Positions 1 through 11,925 of a stretch of 64,000 bases of DNA are shown one piece after another. Source of the DNA: Phascolomyces articulosus (Eukaryota > Mucoromycota > Mucoromycetes > Mucorales > Lichtheimiaceae); contig JAIXMP010000008.1 of the NCBI GenBank assembly GCA_025677815.1, forward strand, positions 1,364,001 through 1,428,000, in the 5' to 3' direction. The translations under genes and the position numbers were made by a program. Numbering within the stretch: position 1 is the first letter of the stretch; every line of letters starts with the position of its first letter. The notes below the pieces were generated by a model that saw nothing but the letters and a program-made list of their open reading frames with translations, was not told the DNA's origin and ran no database searches.

Positions 1-689
1 AGAGACATGAGATTCTCCTTCCCAATCGGATGTGTCGGACTCTGGTGATTATAGTTTTATATACAACAAATGAGTTCTTCCTTGTTTGTTTTTATTTGCC
101 ATCATGCATGAATTGACCAAGAAAGAAAAAAAAAATTACCTGCTCCATCATCATCTTCTTCATGCAATTTATTTTGAACTGAAGTCATTAATTTGTTCCA
201 TAATTTAGTTGAATTATTATTGTCAGCGGCCCATGGTAATTTATTTTGTTGTTGTTGTTGCTGTGAATCCTTCATTCCTTCACGTACTTTATCCCAAAGT
301 CGTTTAGGATTCTTTTGTGGAAGATGTGTTGCAAAACGATCATAGTAAAGAGAGGATCCATCCTCTTCTTCTGATTGTTCTTCTTTATGTACAATAGGTT
401 TTTTCATATCACCTAAATCATTATGTTGTTGCTCTTTTCTACGACGATCAAATGTCGTTGCGCTATTGGAACGAGTAACGCATTTCCATTGGTTTGCATC
501 GACGGTAATACGAGAAACACCCGTCGTCGATACATTTCGTTTGACTCTTTTATCAAGATTGATCGTTGGCAAGGGAGGTCGAATGACTTCTTCACATTTA
601 TGACGAGCTGGATACATGCCAACATCTTGTCCACAATCTTTACATAATACTACAATTTGAGATACTCGATAATCATTGGTGATACCCAT
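1..689 (-). CDS. Mso1-like (Sec1-binding) protein, N-terminal part, 3' end outside window
   Basis: The gene starts at the ATG at 689 and runs off the left edge. Two exons are visible: 689-140 and 41-1, joined by a 98-nt GT-AG intron; the reading frame is kept across the join. The N-terminus has a possible zinc-binding pair (CKDC near residue 17) followed by a later Cys-His. The middle is low-complexity and acidic, with a short polyQ run. Two similar segments follow, RLWDKVREGMKD and KLWNKLMTSVQNKL, before an acidic stretch. The LWxKL segment resembles the Sec1-binding region of fungal Mso1, which acts with Sec1 at exocytic SNAREs. That match rests on a short motif only, so the family call is tentative while the coding call is firm. 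The downstream part is not visible. Confidence 0.6.
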
Positions 690-1528
690 TGTTTGTTTGT
701 TTTATGTTGATATATGAAAGAAAGGGAAAGAGAGCGAGAGATAAAGATGAAAACGAAAGATGGAAAAAAGTAAAAGAAACGGAAAAAGTGGAAAGAAGAA
801 GATAATTAATTTTTGGGTTCTGGACAAATCCAATTAATATGTGATACAAGCCAATTGCTTAAGGCACCAACGTTTCGAATAAGGCAGTTTCCCCATTGTT
901 TCATTGGTTATTTTTTTTCCTTTGGGTAAATGAGGTATTTAGTTATTTAAAATAGTCTTAAAATCATATGGATGAATAAACTAACTACTATATATAATTC
1001 TTCATATAACTATAAAAAGTGTACTAGATTACCTATATTCATTTCTCATCTTCTTTTCATTATCATCCCATTATTGTCATCCTTTGACTGTGACCCTTAA
1101 CGGTTTTTGGGGATGGGTAAAAAAAACTGTGTAACACTTTTGCGGGATATGTTTTTGCGGGACAAAAAATCAATACTATTTTACAATAGATGAAACATTG
1201 GGTTCTTATTATATATTATCTGGATATTTTTCGATCGTTTGAAGTACATAGTGATGGATCGTGTGGATAATAATGAATAATATTAACATTAAACTTTTTC
1301 ATTTTTCATATATCCTTTCTATAATATTAAAGATAAATTTAATAATTCTTCGTTTTTGTTGCTATAAAAAGAGTTATAAAATTGGTTGCAATTTATAATA
1401 AAATAAATAAATAAATGAATAATAAAATAATGATTTGCTTTCCTTTTTCTACAATTTGCTCCCTTTTGATCGTAACACAAGTTACGCATCATTGTATTTG
1501 ATAAGCTGATGAAGATTTCTATTGTATA

Positions 1529-1545
1529 ACACACACACACACACA
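1529..1545. repeat. (AC)n microsatellite
   Basis: About eight AC units in a row are seen directly in the intergenic DNA. Confidence 0.9.
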
Positions 1546-1709
1546 GATAGAGCAAGTGTGATGATATTTTCGTGGTATTTCTTTCATTGTGATTACAAAA
1601 ATATCGTTTATCATTTGATAAACTCACAAGAAAATATGAATCCAAATTTGTTTGATAAACAAAAATACCGTCCTATTATTTCAGGGGAGGAAACAAAGGG
1701 GGGATGAGC

Positions 1710-1711
<2 letters not shown>

Positions 1712-1744
<33 letters not shown>
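1712..1744. repeat. (GA)n microsatellite
   Basis: About sixteen uninterrupted GA units, preceded by a G-rich patch. Long enough to be polymorphic between strains. Confidence 0.95.
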
Positions 1745-1748
<4 letters not shown>

Positions 1749-4024
1749 TAACATTTCATTCATAAAGTATATAACTATTTATATACTATTATTATTATTA
1801 TTACTATTTCAACAAGTTTATCCTTCCTTCATGGTTGTACCATATAAAATATATCAACATAAAAACAATTATTAAGTATTACTTTATAGACGAGTGAAAC
1901 CATTCTGTCTTCCAATAGGATAGAATTAAAAGGTCGGGATTTATCTTTTTGTATAATATATATTATATAGAAGCATTGACAACAAAAACCAACCATCCCA
2001 TTTTGGGATGATTTTTAAGCCGATGTTAGTGTTATATAATCAATATGGTTGGTGATTGATTAGAACAGCGATTTTAAACATAGTACGTGTATTATAATAA
2101 AAAATGCATGGGTTCATGGAAAAAGATCAGCATATAAAGAGTCATTTTTGCAAACAACAAATTAAATAACAACATTTAGTCAATAGTCATGGATCAGCAC
2201 CTATAATATATTATCATGGCAAATATATAATAAGATAGAAAAGAGGTTCTGGAACCTGTCCAGGTTACTTTTGATATATCACTGCTTGTTTTAATCCAGT
2301 CCTGTATTATACTTCACACAAATAAGATAATATATTTTCCCTATTACGTAGTATACAAACGACAACCAAGACATGATTACCATAAGTGAAAGGCATGCTT
2401 AATTAAGTACTTATTTGTGATGGGATGATTTTTTTTCTTTTAAAAATATCTACAATTCATTTGTGTTTGTTATTCAATTGAACATATTTTATATAGTTTA
2501 TTTCACACACATTATTCAAAAGAGATACTGTCATATTTATATAAAGGTACGTTTTTTCAGACCACTTCACATGAAGGTCAGGATTTAAGTATAAAATAAA
2601 AGCGACACATGCTTAATGTATCCAGGAATAGGAATCTCTTATGATTTATATATATTGTTTGCATTTTAACTTCATATAGTACCTACATAGGGAAAAAATA
2701 GATACAGGATAATGAAAACTAAGTTAATTATTGTGTGCACTTCAAATGTAAACGAACTTCAATGTTTTTATTTGTAAAGAAAAAGAATATGAAATTTCCT
2801 TATATGTGTCTAGAAAATGTTCATGGCAGTATACAGATATCTGCAACTATGTAAGCCTACTATTTTGTAAATATCTCTTCGATTTTGGATGCTATATATA
2901 TTCTTCTATACCTAAAAACCTCCAACTCTCCTTTCGAGGCATCAAAAATAAGACAACTGTACAGAAAGAAATTTCATATATTTAAAGTGCTTAGTACAAG
3001 TAAATAAAATAAGGTAACAAAGACAGTTCCTATTGTGCTTTATTGAAAAGCATACTCTACATTTATTGAAAATGGGTAACCTTGATATAGAATAGATGGG
3101 TGTATTATATTTTTCTTATACAGTCAACCTTTTAATATGATACGTTTCAATATTATAGACGAAGGTGATTGTCGAAATAAACTTCAGAATCGAAACCTTC
3201 ATCCCCCGTTACCAGCAAAAGCCGTTGCATGCCTCGATCATGAAGCCAAAAGTAATGATAGGGTAGAAAAATCGAATGGACTAAATCCAGATGAAATGAA
3301 AGACAGTAAGATGTATGAAATGAAAAGATACAGTGAACAAAGAGATAATGCCAATCCACGGTAATTAAAAGGTTAGCTGTAGTAATAAATAATGAAAAAA
3401 ACTTTCCAGGTCTTGCTTAGCTGTTAAATAAGCTACAACTATTCAATACGTGTTGTAGAGAATAAAACGGTTCTTCATCTGCCTTTCTTGCCCACTAAAA
3501 TATATCATGAAAGAATAAATAAATCTTGCATATAGAGATGTATTTTCTTACTCAAAAACTTTAGTCACTGGGAGAATAATGACATAGAAAAACTCATATA
3601 TTATGCAACATTCATAGAAACAAAAAACATTACATAAATCCCAAACTGGAAAGTAATTTATATTTTCATCTTATTCTCTTTTTATATCCCATCCCCATCT
3701 CTCATTCAATAAAGCTTAAATAGAGACAATCTTTCTATACAAGAATAAGAGGATCTTTTATCCTCTTCCATCACGATTTGAAGTTCTTCATTTAAACAGG
3801 TTTAGATAAATTAGTATATAACGAGAAGAAGAAGAAAAAAAGAGAGAAAAGTGAAGGGGAGATAAGTAGAGAGACAGATATTTGCGTGATCACTTAATGA
3901 AGTCAATGCAAATTATATAAAAACAAACAACCAAAAAAATAATAATAAAATAAAAAGGGAATCATCGAGCTTGTTATTGTACAAAAAATATACACATTGG
4001 TGTCACTCTTTTTTTTTCTTTCCT

Positions 4025-5778
4025 TTAAGCATCAATTGGAGGTTCATCATCTGGTGGATAACCATCATCAACTAAAAAAAACATACGCATGAATATGACA
4101 TCCCACATTTCCCTATTATCCATGCTTCAAATGATTCCCAAAAAAAAAAAAAAAACTTACTCTTGCGTCTAAACATGGTGATTTCTTGTTGCTTAAAGTA
4201 ACGACGATTTTCTTCGTCAATAAGGACTAGGTTCAAATAATATCTTGTGGAGAACTTTTTGTTTACATCTATAAATCATATAACATGCGGATATATGTAA
4301 ATGGTGAGTATCTCTTTTTTCCCATTTTTTTTCTATGCATTGATTTTATCGTTGAAATATACCTCGGAAAGTAGGTGCAAGTTCAAATCCACCAAGGAAA
4401 AGTCGAATAGGAATGGTTTCACCTAAAATAATAATCAATCATATATTCTTTTCATCTGAATGACCTCCCTTTTTCCATTTATCAATTTTACCTCGAACAG
4501 GTGCACCATCCATGATTTCGAATTTAGTTACTGTTTCACTCTCATTGTATAGATTAGGAGCTATATATATATATAAGTGTGTAGTTAGAAAAATGATCCT
4601 ATGGAATGTGTTTTATTTATAAATATAGATACATTACCAGCTCCTGTTGTCTCACGTCGAATGATTGCTAATTCCATGGTCTTGATTTTTATACGTACAA
4701 GTAAAAAGTAGATCTTACCAACAATCACATCCTTCAAATGATATCTATTGATAAATAAATACATAAACACGCATGATGATGAGTAACTAGGCATTAAAAT
4801 CCATATATATATATCCTGAGATGCTTACTTTGATTTGTTATACTCGAATTCGATATGTAAACAATCCTCAATACCCACTTCCATCTTGATCGAATTATTG
4901 ATGTCGGTTGGCATTCTGTAGGAATAGACCCAAATATCCTTTTCATTTATATCATCACCTAAACGACGTGATATGGTGACTCGAACAAAGTATCTAATGC
5001 ATCACCATCCATAAATCCAAAAACGTGTAAGTATATCTATATCCATAGTAGATCATCGAAACTCTTTTTTTTTTTTTACCTTAATTTAACATTGATACCA
5101 TGATAACATTCATATTGTTTTTCTACCCGTTTGAATTCAAAATCAAACGATCCATTTTGACGGAGCTCACCAGGTGCTGCTAATTCTTGCGAAAGAGTCA
5201 AGAATTCATGCGGTCTACCCCGGTCATAGAACAATTCTATCCATAGCCGATTAGAAAAATGTTGCATAAACTTTAATATCTCATCCTCTTTCTCTCTCTT
5301 TTTTTATTATATATACATATTGCTCCATGATCAATAATATTTCAATGATAATTTACCTATACTTCCCACGAATTCCACTTTGATACCATTATGTTCAAGT
5401 TTTTTTCCTCCTCTCAAACGAATATTCACCTAAAAAGAAAAAAAAAAGAATCGTTCTTTTGCTCAGCATTCCACATTTCTACATGAAAGAACAATAAACT
5501 TGTAAAGAATTGTGAAAATGTATTTTACATTGCCGCTCACGGTTTCACCGTCGAGATAAACTGGGTACGTTTCACGACGGTCCTTGTCCACTTTAACATC
5601 CACCTTTTTTCGTTGATCTTCTCCAGTAAAACTAATGTCGATATCCACTGGTGTGGATAAACCAAGCAAATTCTATATATTAAAATAAATGATGAATAAT
5701 GGGTGGCGGTTATTTTTTTTTTGTTTTACTCTCAAGCTTTTATACAAGTGATATTTATTTACTTACTGCCATCGACAT
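4025..5778 (-). CDS. VPS26: Retromer subunit Vps26
   Basis: This is the arrestin-fold cargo-recognition subunit of the retromer coat, which recycles receptors from endosomes to the Golgi. Ten exons rebuild a 313-residue protein: 5778-5767, 5672-5529, 5429-5357, 5236-5080, 4993-4829, 4744-4638, 4560-4492, 4422-4363, 4268-4161 and 4071-4025. The frame closes at every junction. Near-invariant family segments are present: DGETVSGNV, PGELRQNGSFDFEF, NNSIKMEVGIEDCLHIEF, KYHLKDVIVGKIYFLL, FEIMDGAPV and YYLNLVLIDEENRRYFKQQE. The length fits animal Vps26 (about 330). The first exon is only 12 nt (MSMA) before the intron. The C-terminal tail is short and acidic, ending PPDDEPPIDA. Confidence is very high. 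Confidence 0.97.
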
Positions 5779-6565
5779 TTTTTATATATATTCTTTTAAT
5801 GGGTTATTGTTGTTTCCAAATGGGATGGTACGTGTGTGAGAGAAGTGGCCGAGAAATAAAAAGAGCGTTCGTCAACCTGTGCAGCAGCCAAGTGCGCAGT
5901 GCTAAAAAAAAAGGGTTGGATTTTGTCACTCCGCTTTTTTATTTTTGGCGGGTTTCTCATTTCATGCCAAGCGTGGACAATGTTATACGATCGTTGCATT
6001 TTAACATTTATTTGGCTAGTTACAAAAAAAACTTAATAGATCTTATAAAAAAAAAAAAGATACGTCATAATCTCATCATATTATATTTGATAGTCTTTAA
6101 AATTAATTTCATAAATAGATTCTCCAAAACCAACCGCAATTCAATTTCATTACATAAACAACAAGTCTGAATAAGAGAAATGAGAATGTACAAGATACTT
6201 TTTTTAATAAGTTGCCATAAGATGAATATGAACAGAAATAAAAAAGGAGAGTGCAAAAGGAGAATAATGAAGATATGGTTTAAATTAGAAAATAGCAAAA
6301 GCAACATAGAAAAAAAAAGACTAATTGATTGATATATAAGATAAAAAATGATTTTGGGATAAAGAAGAAGGATGCAATATTACTAATACGAAGAATGACT
6401 GAATAATGTGATTTTGTGTGATTCTTTTTTTTTTTTTGAAGGAATGCTTTTGTTTTTTGTTGTTGTTAGTCCTTTTTTTGTTTTTTGTTTTTGGGGATTT
6501 GTTTAATTATAAAAAATGAATGCAAATATATATTTTTTTTTTCAAAAGGAGGATGTGGTTTTTTT
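5779..6565. other. Intergenic: VPS26 upstream region and ILV2 3' region
   Basis: The right part is T/A-rich 3' flank of ILV2 with several long T runs on the plus strand. The left part is upstream of VPS26. A 155-codon plus-strand ORF starting at 5703 overlaps the first VPS26 exon and is homopolymer-rich; I see no gene in it. Confidence 0.6.
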
Positions 6566-8878
6566 TTAGTTCTTGAGACCAGCCTTCACCTTGGGATGAA
6601 CAATGAAATCATGTAAAGCCTTGCCAGCAGGAACCATAGGATAAAGATGTTCATGTTTACATACAACAGCGTCCATAAGGACAGGACCTTTATGAGCAAG
6701 GAATTCGGCCATCTTTTCGGGGATTTCAGAAGTCTTGGTCACACGGATAGCCTTGACACCCATAGCTTCAGCAAGTTTACAGAAATCAGGGTTCTTCATG
6801 ACAGTACCAGAATAACGTTCTTCATAAAAGAGATCTTGCCATTGCTTGACCATACCTTGGAAAGAGTTATTCATCAAAAGGACCTTGACACCAATATTGA
6901 ATTCAGCAGCAGTGGCCAATTCCATGGCGGTCATGGAGAAAGAAGCATCGCCATCAATATCAATGACAATCTTATCAGGTTTGGCTACCTTGGCACCAAT
7001 GGCACTAGGTAGACCATAACCCATGGTACCAAGACCACCTGAGGTGATAAAGGTACGGGGATAACGCCATCGGTAATGTTGAGCAGCCCACATTTGATGT
7101 TGACCTACACCAGTAGTAATAATCACATCTTCCTTCTTATCCATGGTTTGGTGATTCAATTCATCAATTAATTGTTGAGGCTTCAATGTAGCATCATCCG
7201 TGGCAGGTAAATCATAATAGAAAGGATATTGTTGCTTCCATTCCTTGATTTGATCAAACCATTCCTTACGTTCGGAGGATTGAACATGAGGAACAATCTT
7301 TTTCAAGTTTTCGGTGACATCACCTTCAATAGCATGTGTGGCTTCAATGACCTTGTTGATATTCTTGGGCATGATTTCGAAATGGAGAATACCACCACGG
7401 TTTTCACGAGCAGCCTTGACAGCTTCAGGTGCAAAAGCAGAGACCATACCAGTGACACGATCATCAAAACGAGCACCCAAAGCAATAATCAAATCAGCAT
7501 GTTGCATGGCTAAATTGGCATAAGAGGAACCATGCATACCCAACATATGCAAAGACTTGGGATCCATTTCATCATATGCACCAAGACCACACAAGGTTGT
7601 AGTGACAGGGATATTACCATTGTTGGCTAAATCAGCCAACACTTTGGGACCATCAGGGTGACTTAAAATACCTTGACCGGCATAAATGACAGGTCGTTTG
7701 GCCATATTGATCAATTCGGCAGAACGTTGTAACAAAGGATCTTGTTTACTACCAGCAATGGCTTCCTTGGTGAAGGCACCAATGGCGGTATTAGGGATGG
7801 CATTGGGACGGGATGGAATCACAGTGTTGGTAGGAATAGGACGTCTCAAAATACCAGCAGTGACGTCCTTGGGTAAATCAACCAAGACAGGGCCAGGACG
7901 ACCACTGGTAGCAATAGTGAAAGCTTCATTGATTCTTCGTGGAAGTTCAGCAATATCCTTGACCATGACGTTCCACTTTGTACAACCACGAGAAATACCC
8001 ACCACATCAGCTTCTTGGAAAGCATCTGTACCAATAGCTGATGTCACGACTTGACCAGTAAATACAACCAAAGGAGTACCATCTGCTAAAGCATCTGCCA
8101 TGGCAGTAACGACATTGGTAGCACCAGGACCCGAAGTAACAAGAACAACACCAGGTTTTCCGCTGTCAAAATGGTCAATCATCCAATTAGATTCATAAGC
8201 TTTTGATAATAAATAATAACAAAAAAATAAATAATAATATTTACGTGGCTCGTGCGTAACCTTCAGCCATATGACCAGCACCTTGTTCATGTCTTGGAAG
8301 GATAAATTCAAAGTATTTGGATTGATGAATAGCATCAAAGACAGGAAGAATAGCACCACCAGGGTAACCAAATACATGTTTGACATCATGTCTTAACATC
8401 ATTTCATGGAAAATCTCACCACCACTCATACCAACAAATGAATCATCCATTTCCACAGGTGCAGGCTTTCGATACTTGAGAGGTTGTGGTTTTCGCTGAG
8501 CAGATTTGCTTGTTTGTACAGTCGATCGTTCGGCAGTTCGAGGTGCAGTGCTAAATTATTTTCATCAAAGTATGACAACATTTTGAATAAAGAGATTAGA
8601 TAAGATCTTCTTATAAAAGCATCTCTCTCTCTTTCTCTCTCTTTTTTTTCCCCAAACACCAATGTATCATAACCAATTCCTTTCCCATCGAACAAAACAA
8701 AAAAAAAGAAAAGAATAAAAAATATCAATACATACTGAGTAGCGGCTGCAGCACCTTTTGCCTTATGAGTAGTATGGATCATGCAAGCGGCCACGGAACG
8801 TGGACCGGTCAAAAAGGTAGTGGATCTGTTCAAAAGATGCCTTGAAGAAGACATTCTAGTTGCTGCTGATGAGATCAT
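6566..8878 (-). CDS. ILV2: Acetolactate synthase catalytic subunit (acetohydroxyacid synthase)
   Basis: This ThDP/FAD enzyme makes 2-acetolactate and 2-aceto-2-hydroxybutyrate, the first common step to valine, leucine and isoleucine, in mitochondria. Three exons (8878-8736, 8550-8245, 8162-6566) give 681 residues, near the usual fungal length. The start has an Arg/Ser-rich, acid-poor leader typical of mitochondrial import; a second Met at residue 9 is an alternative. The ThDP-activating Glu sits in RHEQGAGHMAEGYARATG (E136), with the adjacent intron splitting the Thr codon. The C-terminal ThDP-binding motif IDGDASFSMTAMEL...NN is intact, as are VTSGPGATN and VGQHQMWAAQ. It faces ILV5 across a shared promoter region. 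Identification is secure. Confidence 0.97.
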
Positions 8879-9311
8879 TGGATGTATCTGTCTGTTGTTT
8901 TGATAAGTTTGAAGTATTAGGTTGTTTGTAGAAGTTGTTGATTGATTGTTGTTATTTGATTATAGTAATAATAATAAATAGTAATAGAGAAATAAATAAC
9001 CCCCTGGGATTACTTTTTTTTATAAATGTTTTTTCCTTGGTGTGGGTTGGAAAAGGGGAAGAAGTTCAAAAGGAAGAAGAAGAAGAAGAAAAAAAACTTT
9101 GTATCTTTCAAAACCGGAAAGAAAAAAAGAGATCTGAAGTTTGTGCAAAAAAAAAAAAAAAAAAAAATTTAAAACGCAGAAAAAAAGGTAGTAGTTTTTT
9201 TTTGGATAAAGAAAAAGGCGGACCTTTTTATATGATGTTTTTGAAAAGGATTGATTTTCCAATAAGCGTGCGTAGACCAGTGGCGTTGTTATCTTTTGAT
9301 TTGTTTAAGGG

Positions 9312-9318
9312 TGACTCA
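9312..9318 (+). promoter_or_regulatory. Gcn4/AP-1-type site TGACTCA
   Basis: An exact core in the ILV2/ILV5 intergenic, with context GTGACTCAG. Gcn4/CPC1 binds such cores in amino acid starvation. Binding is inferred. Confidence 0.5.
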
Positions 9319-9634
9319 GTCAATTACAATTCAGTTCCAAGCTGTTGTTTGTGCTTTAAGGGTTTTTCCCTTGTCGTAAATTTGCCTTCTTTTTTCTTCT
9401 ATATATTTATATCCTTCTTTCGATATGATAATTACTTTATTTTCTATTGATATTTAGCAATAAATAATGATAGAATATATGATTATAATTGATGATCACT
9501 ATTATTATTATTAAATATTATAAACTTATTTGGCTTGAGATTCATTTCTTTATCTTATTGTTTTTTTTTTGTAATCAATCGGGTAACGTTCAAAGTTTGC
9601 ATGTGAAGTGTGAATGATGTGCACTTACATCAAA

Positions 9635-9641
9635 TGAGTCA
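9635..9641 (-). promoter_or_regulatory. Gcn4/AP-1-type site TGACTCA
   Basis: The core reads TGACTCA on the minus strand, with context GTGACTCATTT, the best match here to the extended Gcn4 consensus. Confidence 0.6.
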
Positions 9642-9892
9642 CACCAATCAGGTTGAGGCACCGCTTTTTATAATCCAGTGGTTTTGCATATCTCCCATCA
9701 AAATAATCCCCTTACACAAAGTGAACACATCAACACGTAAATACGTACAAGCACACATCATTATGGTATTATATTATTACCTTATCAAATAATCCCAAAT
9801 AATCTCCCTTTTATATAAGCCACTTCTTTTTTTATTAATTATTTGGTTATATAAAGATAAATAAAGGTTGATCCATATATATGGGATAGAAT

Positions 9893-9899
9893 TGACTCA
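9893..9899 (+). promoter_or_regulatory. Gcn4/AP-1-type site TGACTCA
   Basis: An exact core with context TTGACTCAG, about 460 bp upstream of the ILV5 ATG. Confidence 0.5.
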
Positions 9900-9959
9900 G
9901 TTATAAAGAAGTATATATATAACCTATAGAAGAAGAATAAGAAAAAAAAATATACGAGA

Positions 9960-9966
9960 TGAGTCA
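9960..9966 (-). promoter_or_regulatory. Gcn4/AP-1-type site TGACTCA
   Basis: The core on the minus strand has context GTGACTCAT, about 390 bp upstream of the ILV5 ATG and 60 bp from the previous site. Confidence 0.55.
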
Positions 9967-10359
9967 CACATAAAAGGATCCTCTCATATTATTCTAAATA
10001 AAAAAAGGATATTTTTTAAAAGAGCGAGTCTATTCAACTGATAAGATCTTAGCTGTCTTTTTATTGGCTACAGCGCACGATGAATCGAAATGCAAACTTA
10101 AACCACAGCCCAATAGAGAGTACTATACTTGAACCATCCTAATTAAAAGTACAAGTACACAGGCATAATAAAAAAAAACATATACCAAGAAAATACCACA
10201 CACACACACACATTTATTAGTGGATAGCGGACAGATAAACACGAGAAACGCTAGTCACGGCCCATGCTAAATAAAAATGCAATTTTTCTTTTTCCTCTTT
10301 CCTTTCTAAGTTTCTTTTTTTTTTTACTTTAACTTTTTTTTTCCCTTTGTCTATCTAAA

Positions 10360-11925
10360 ATGGCTTCCAGAGTCTTTGCTACCGCTATGCGTGCTGCTTC
10401 GCGCCGCGCTACCATGATCCGCCCCGCTGCTGCCGCTCGTCCTTTGACCGCCTTGGCTACTGCTAACTTGAAGCAATCTGCTGTCAAGGTTTCGGTAAAG
10501 ATCAACTTTTTTTATTATTTGACGCGTCTTTTCTCTATAATGTCAAACTTTAAATCTAATCAATCAAATTTATAGGTTGCTCAACAAGCCCGTGGCTTCA
10601 AGACTTTGAACTTTGGTGGTACCGAAGAAACCGTCTTTGAACGTTCTGATGTTCCCAAGGAAAAGCTTTTGGATACTTTCAAGGATGATACCATTGCCGT
10701 TCTCGGTTATGGTCCTCAAGGTCGTGGTCAAGCCTTGAACTTGCGTGACAATGGTGTCAATGTCATCATTGGTCAACGTGAAGGTAAGACCTACCAACAA
10801 GCCATTGAAGAAGGCTGGGTTCCCGGCAAGAACTTGTTCCCTGTCTTGGATGCCGTTGAAAAGGGTACCGTTGTTATGAACCTTTTGTCTGATGCTTACC
10901 AAAAGGATATCTGGCCTCAAATGAAGCCTCTCTTGACTCCTGGCAAGACTTTGTACTTCTCTCACGGTTTCTCCGTTGTCTACAATGATCAAACTGACAT
11001 TATTCCTCCCAAGGGTAATTATTTCTAAATAACAATGATAAGGATGAGGATTGGTGAAATGGGGAGACATCTTAGATCTTTGGAAAAAGGGAAAAAATAT
11101 TAATTTTTGATGTTGATGTTGATGATTGATAGATATTGATGTGATCTTGGTCGCCCCGAAGGGTTCCGGTTTCACTGTCCGCCGTTTGTTCCAAGAAGGT
11201 CGTGGTATTAACTCTTCCTTCGCTGTCTACCAAGATGCTTCTGGTAACGCTCGTGACCGCACCATCGCTCTTGGTATCGGTATTGGCTCTGGTTACATGT
11301 ACGAAACCACTTTTGAAAAGGAAGTCTACTCTGACTTGTTCGGTGAACGTGGTGTCTTGATGGGTGCCATTCAAGGTCTTTTCCAAGCTCAATACGAAGT
11401 CTTGCGTGCCAACGGTAAGTTTTTTTTTTGGGGGGGGGAGAAAGGAAATAAAAAGAGTTCCAGGATATATATATATATATATATGGAAAGGAAGGATTAA
11501 GGTCTATCATGTGTTTATGTATTATCTTTTATTCATGATGAATTTCTATATATTCCAAAACAATGACAATAGGTCACTCTCCCTCTGAAGCTTTCAACGA
11601 AACTGTCGAAGAAGCTACTCAATCTCTCTATCCCTTGATCGGTGAACGTGGTATGGATTGGATGTACTCCAACTGCTCCACCACTGCTCAACGTGGTGCT
11701 CTTGACTGGTGGAAGCCTTTCCATGATGCTTCCAAGCCTGTCTTTGAACAACTTTACAAGTCTGTCCGTGATGGTTCCGAAACCGCTCGTTCCCTTGACC
11801 GTAACTCTCAACCTGACTACCGTGAACGTCTTGAAGATGAATTGAAGGAAATCCGTGAATCTGAAATCTGGCGCACTGGTCAAACTGTTAGACAACTTAG
11901 ACCCGAAAACGTTGGCAAGAACTAA
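10360..11925 (+). CDS. ILV5: Ketol-acid reductoisomerase, mitochondrial
   Basis: This Mg/NADPH enzyme isomerises and reduces acetolactate, the step after ILV2. Four exons (10360-10494, 10576-11014, 11133-11414, 11573-11925) give 402 residues, close to yeast Ilv5. The leader is Arg/Ala-rich with no acidic residue over the first 40 positions, as in mitochondrial precursors. The NADPH motif GYGPQGRGQALNLRDNG is intact, followed by VPGKNLF, YFSHGFS, VAPKGSGFTVR and EGRGINSSFAVYQDASG, then the C-terminal knotted domain with HSPSEAFNETVEEATQSL and ALDWW. The ending LRPENVGKN matches the family. Codon use is biased (AAG, GGT, TTC, CGT), which fits strong expression. The donor chosen for intron 1 (after AAGGTTTCG) is the canonical one; a donor nine bases earlier would remove three leader residues. 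Confidence 0.97.

Larger units (their letters stand above)
690..4024. other. Long intergenic stretch, no convincing gene
   Basis: About 3.3 kb of AT-rich sequence lies between the Mso1-like start and the VPS26 stop. It holds dinucleotide repeats (listed separately) and scattered stop-bounded short ORFs with no recognisable motif. A 75-codon ORF on the plus strand at 3137-3364 has no promoter, domain or splice context that supports it. I saw no tRNA-like cloverleaf or B-box. Part of the left side must hold the promoter of the Mso1-like gene. Confidence 0.6.
8879..10359. promoter_or_regulatory. Divergent ILV2/ILV5 promoter region
   Basis: This 1.48-kb gap separates the ATGs of ILV2 (leftward) and ILV5 (rightward). 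It contains four TGACTCA-type sites, listed separately. It also has CCAAT or ATTGG elements near 9255, 9645 and 10058, and a pyrimidine-rich leader directly before the ILV5 ATG, a common feature of strongly expressed fungal genes. A G/A-rich block at 9060-9190 mirrors this on the ILV2 side. Shared control of both genes is inferred, not shown. Confidence 0.6.

Noticed and set aside
3137..3364. 75-codon plus-strand ORF
   Set aside because: No domain, no splice context, and the opposite strand is equally open; composition is not clearly coding.
5703..6170. 155-codon plus-strand ORF upstream of VPS26
   Set aside because: Overlaps the first VPS26 exon, is rich in homopolymer-derived Lys/Phe/Ile, and has no recognisable motif.
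8935..9450. 171-codon ORF in the ILV2/ILV5 gap
   Set aside because: Composed largely of Lys/Glu and Phe runs from A/G and T tracts; it lies in promoter DNA and has no homology signal.
10570..11175. 201-codon minus-strand ORF opposite ILV5
   Set aside because: It is the antisense shadow of conserved ILV5 exon 2.
11461..11484. (TA)n run in ILV5 intron 3 as a regulatory element
   Set aside because: Such AT dinucleotide runs are common throughout this window.
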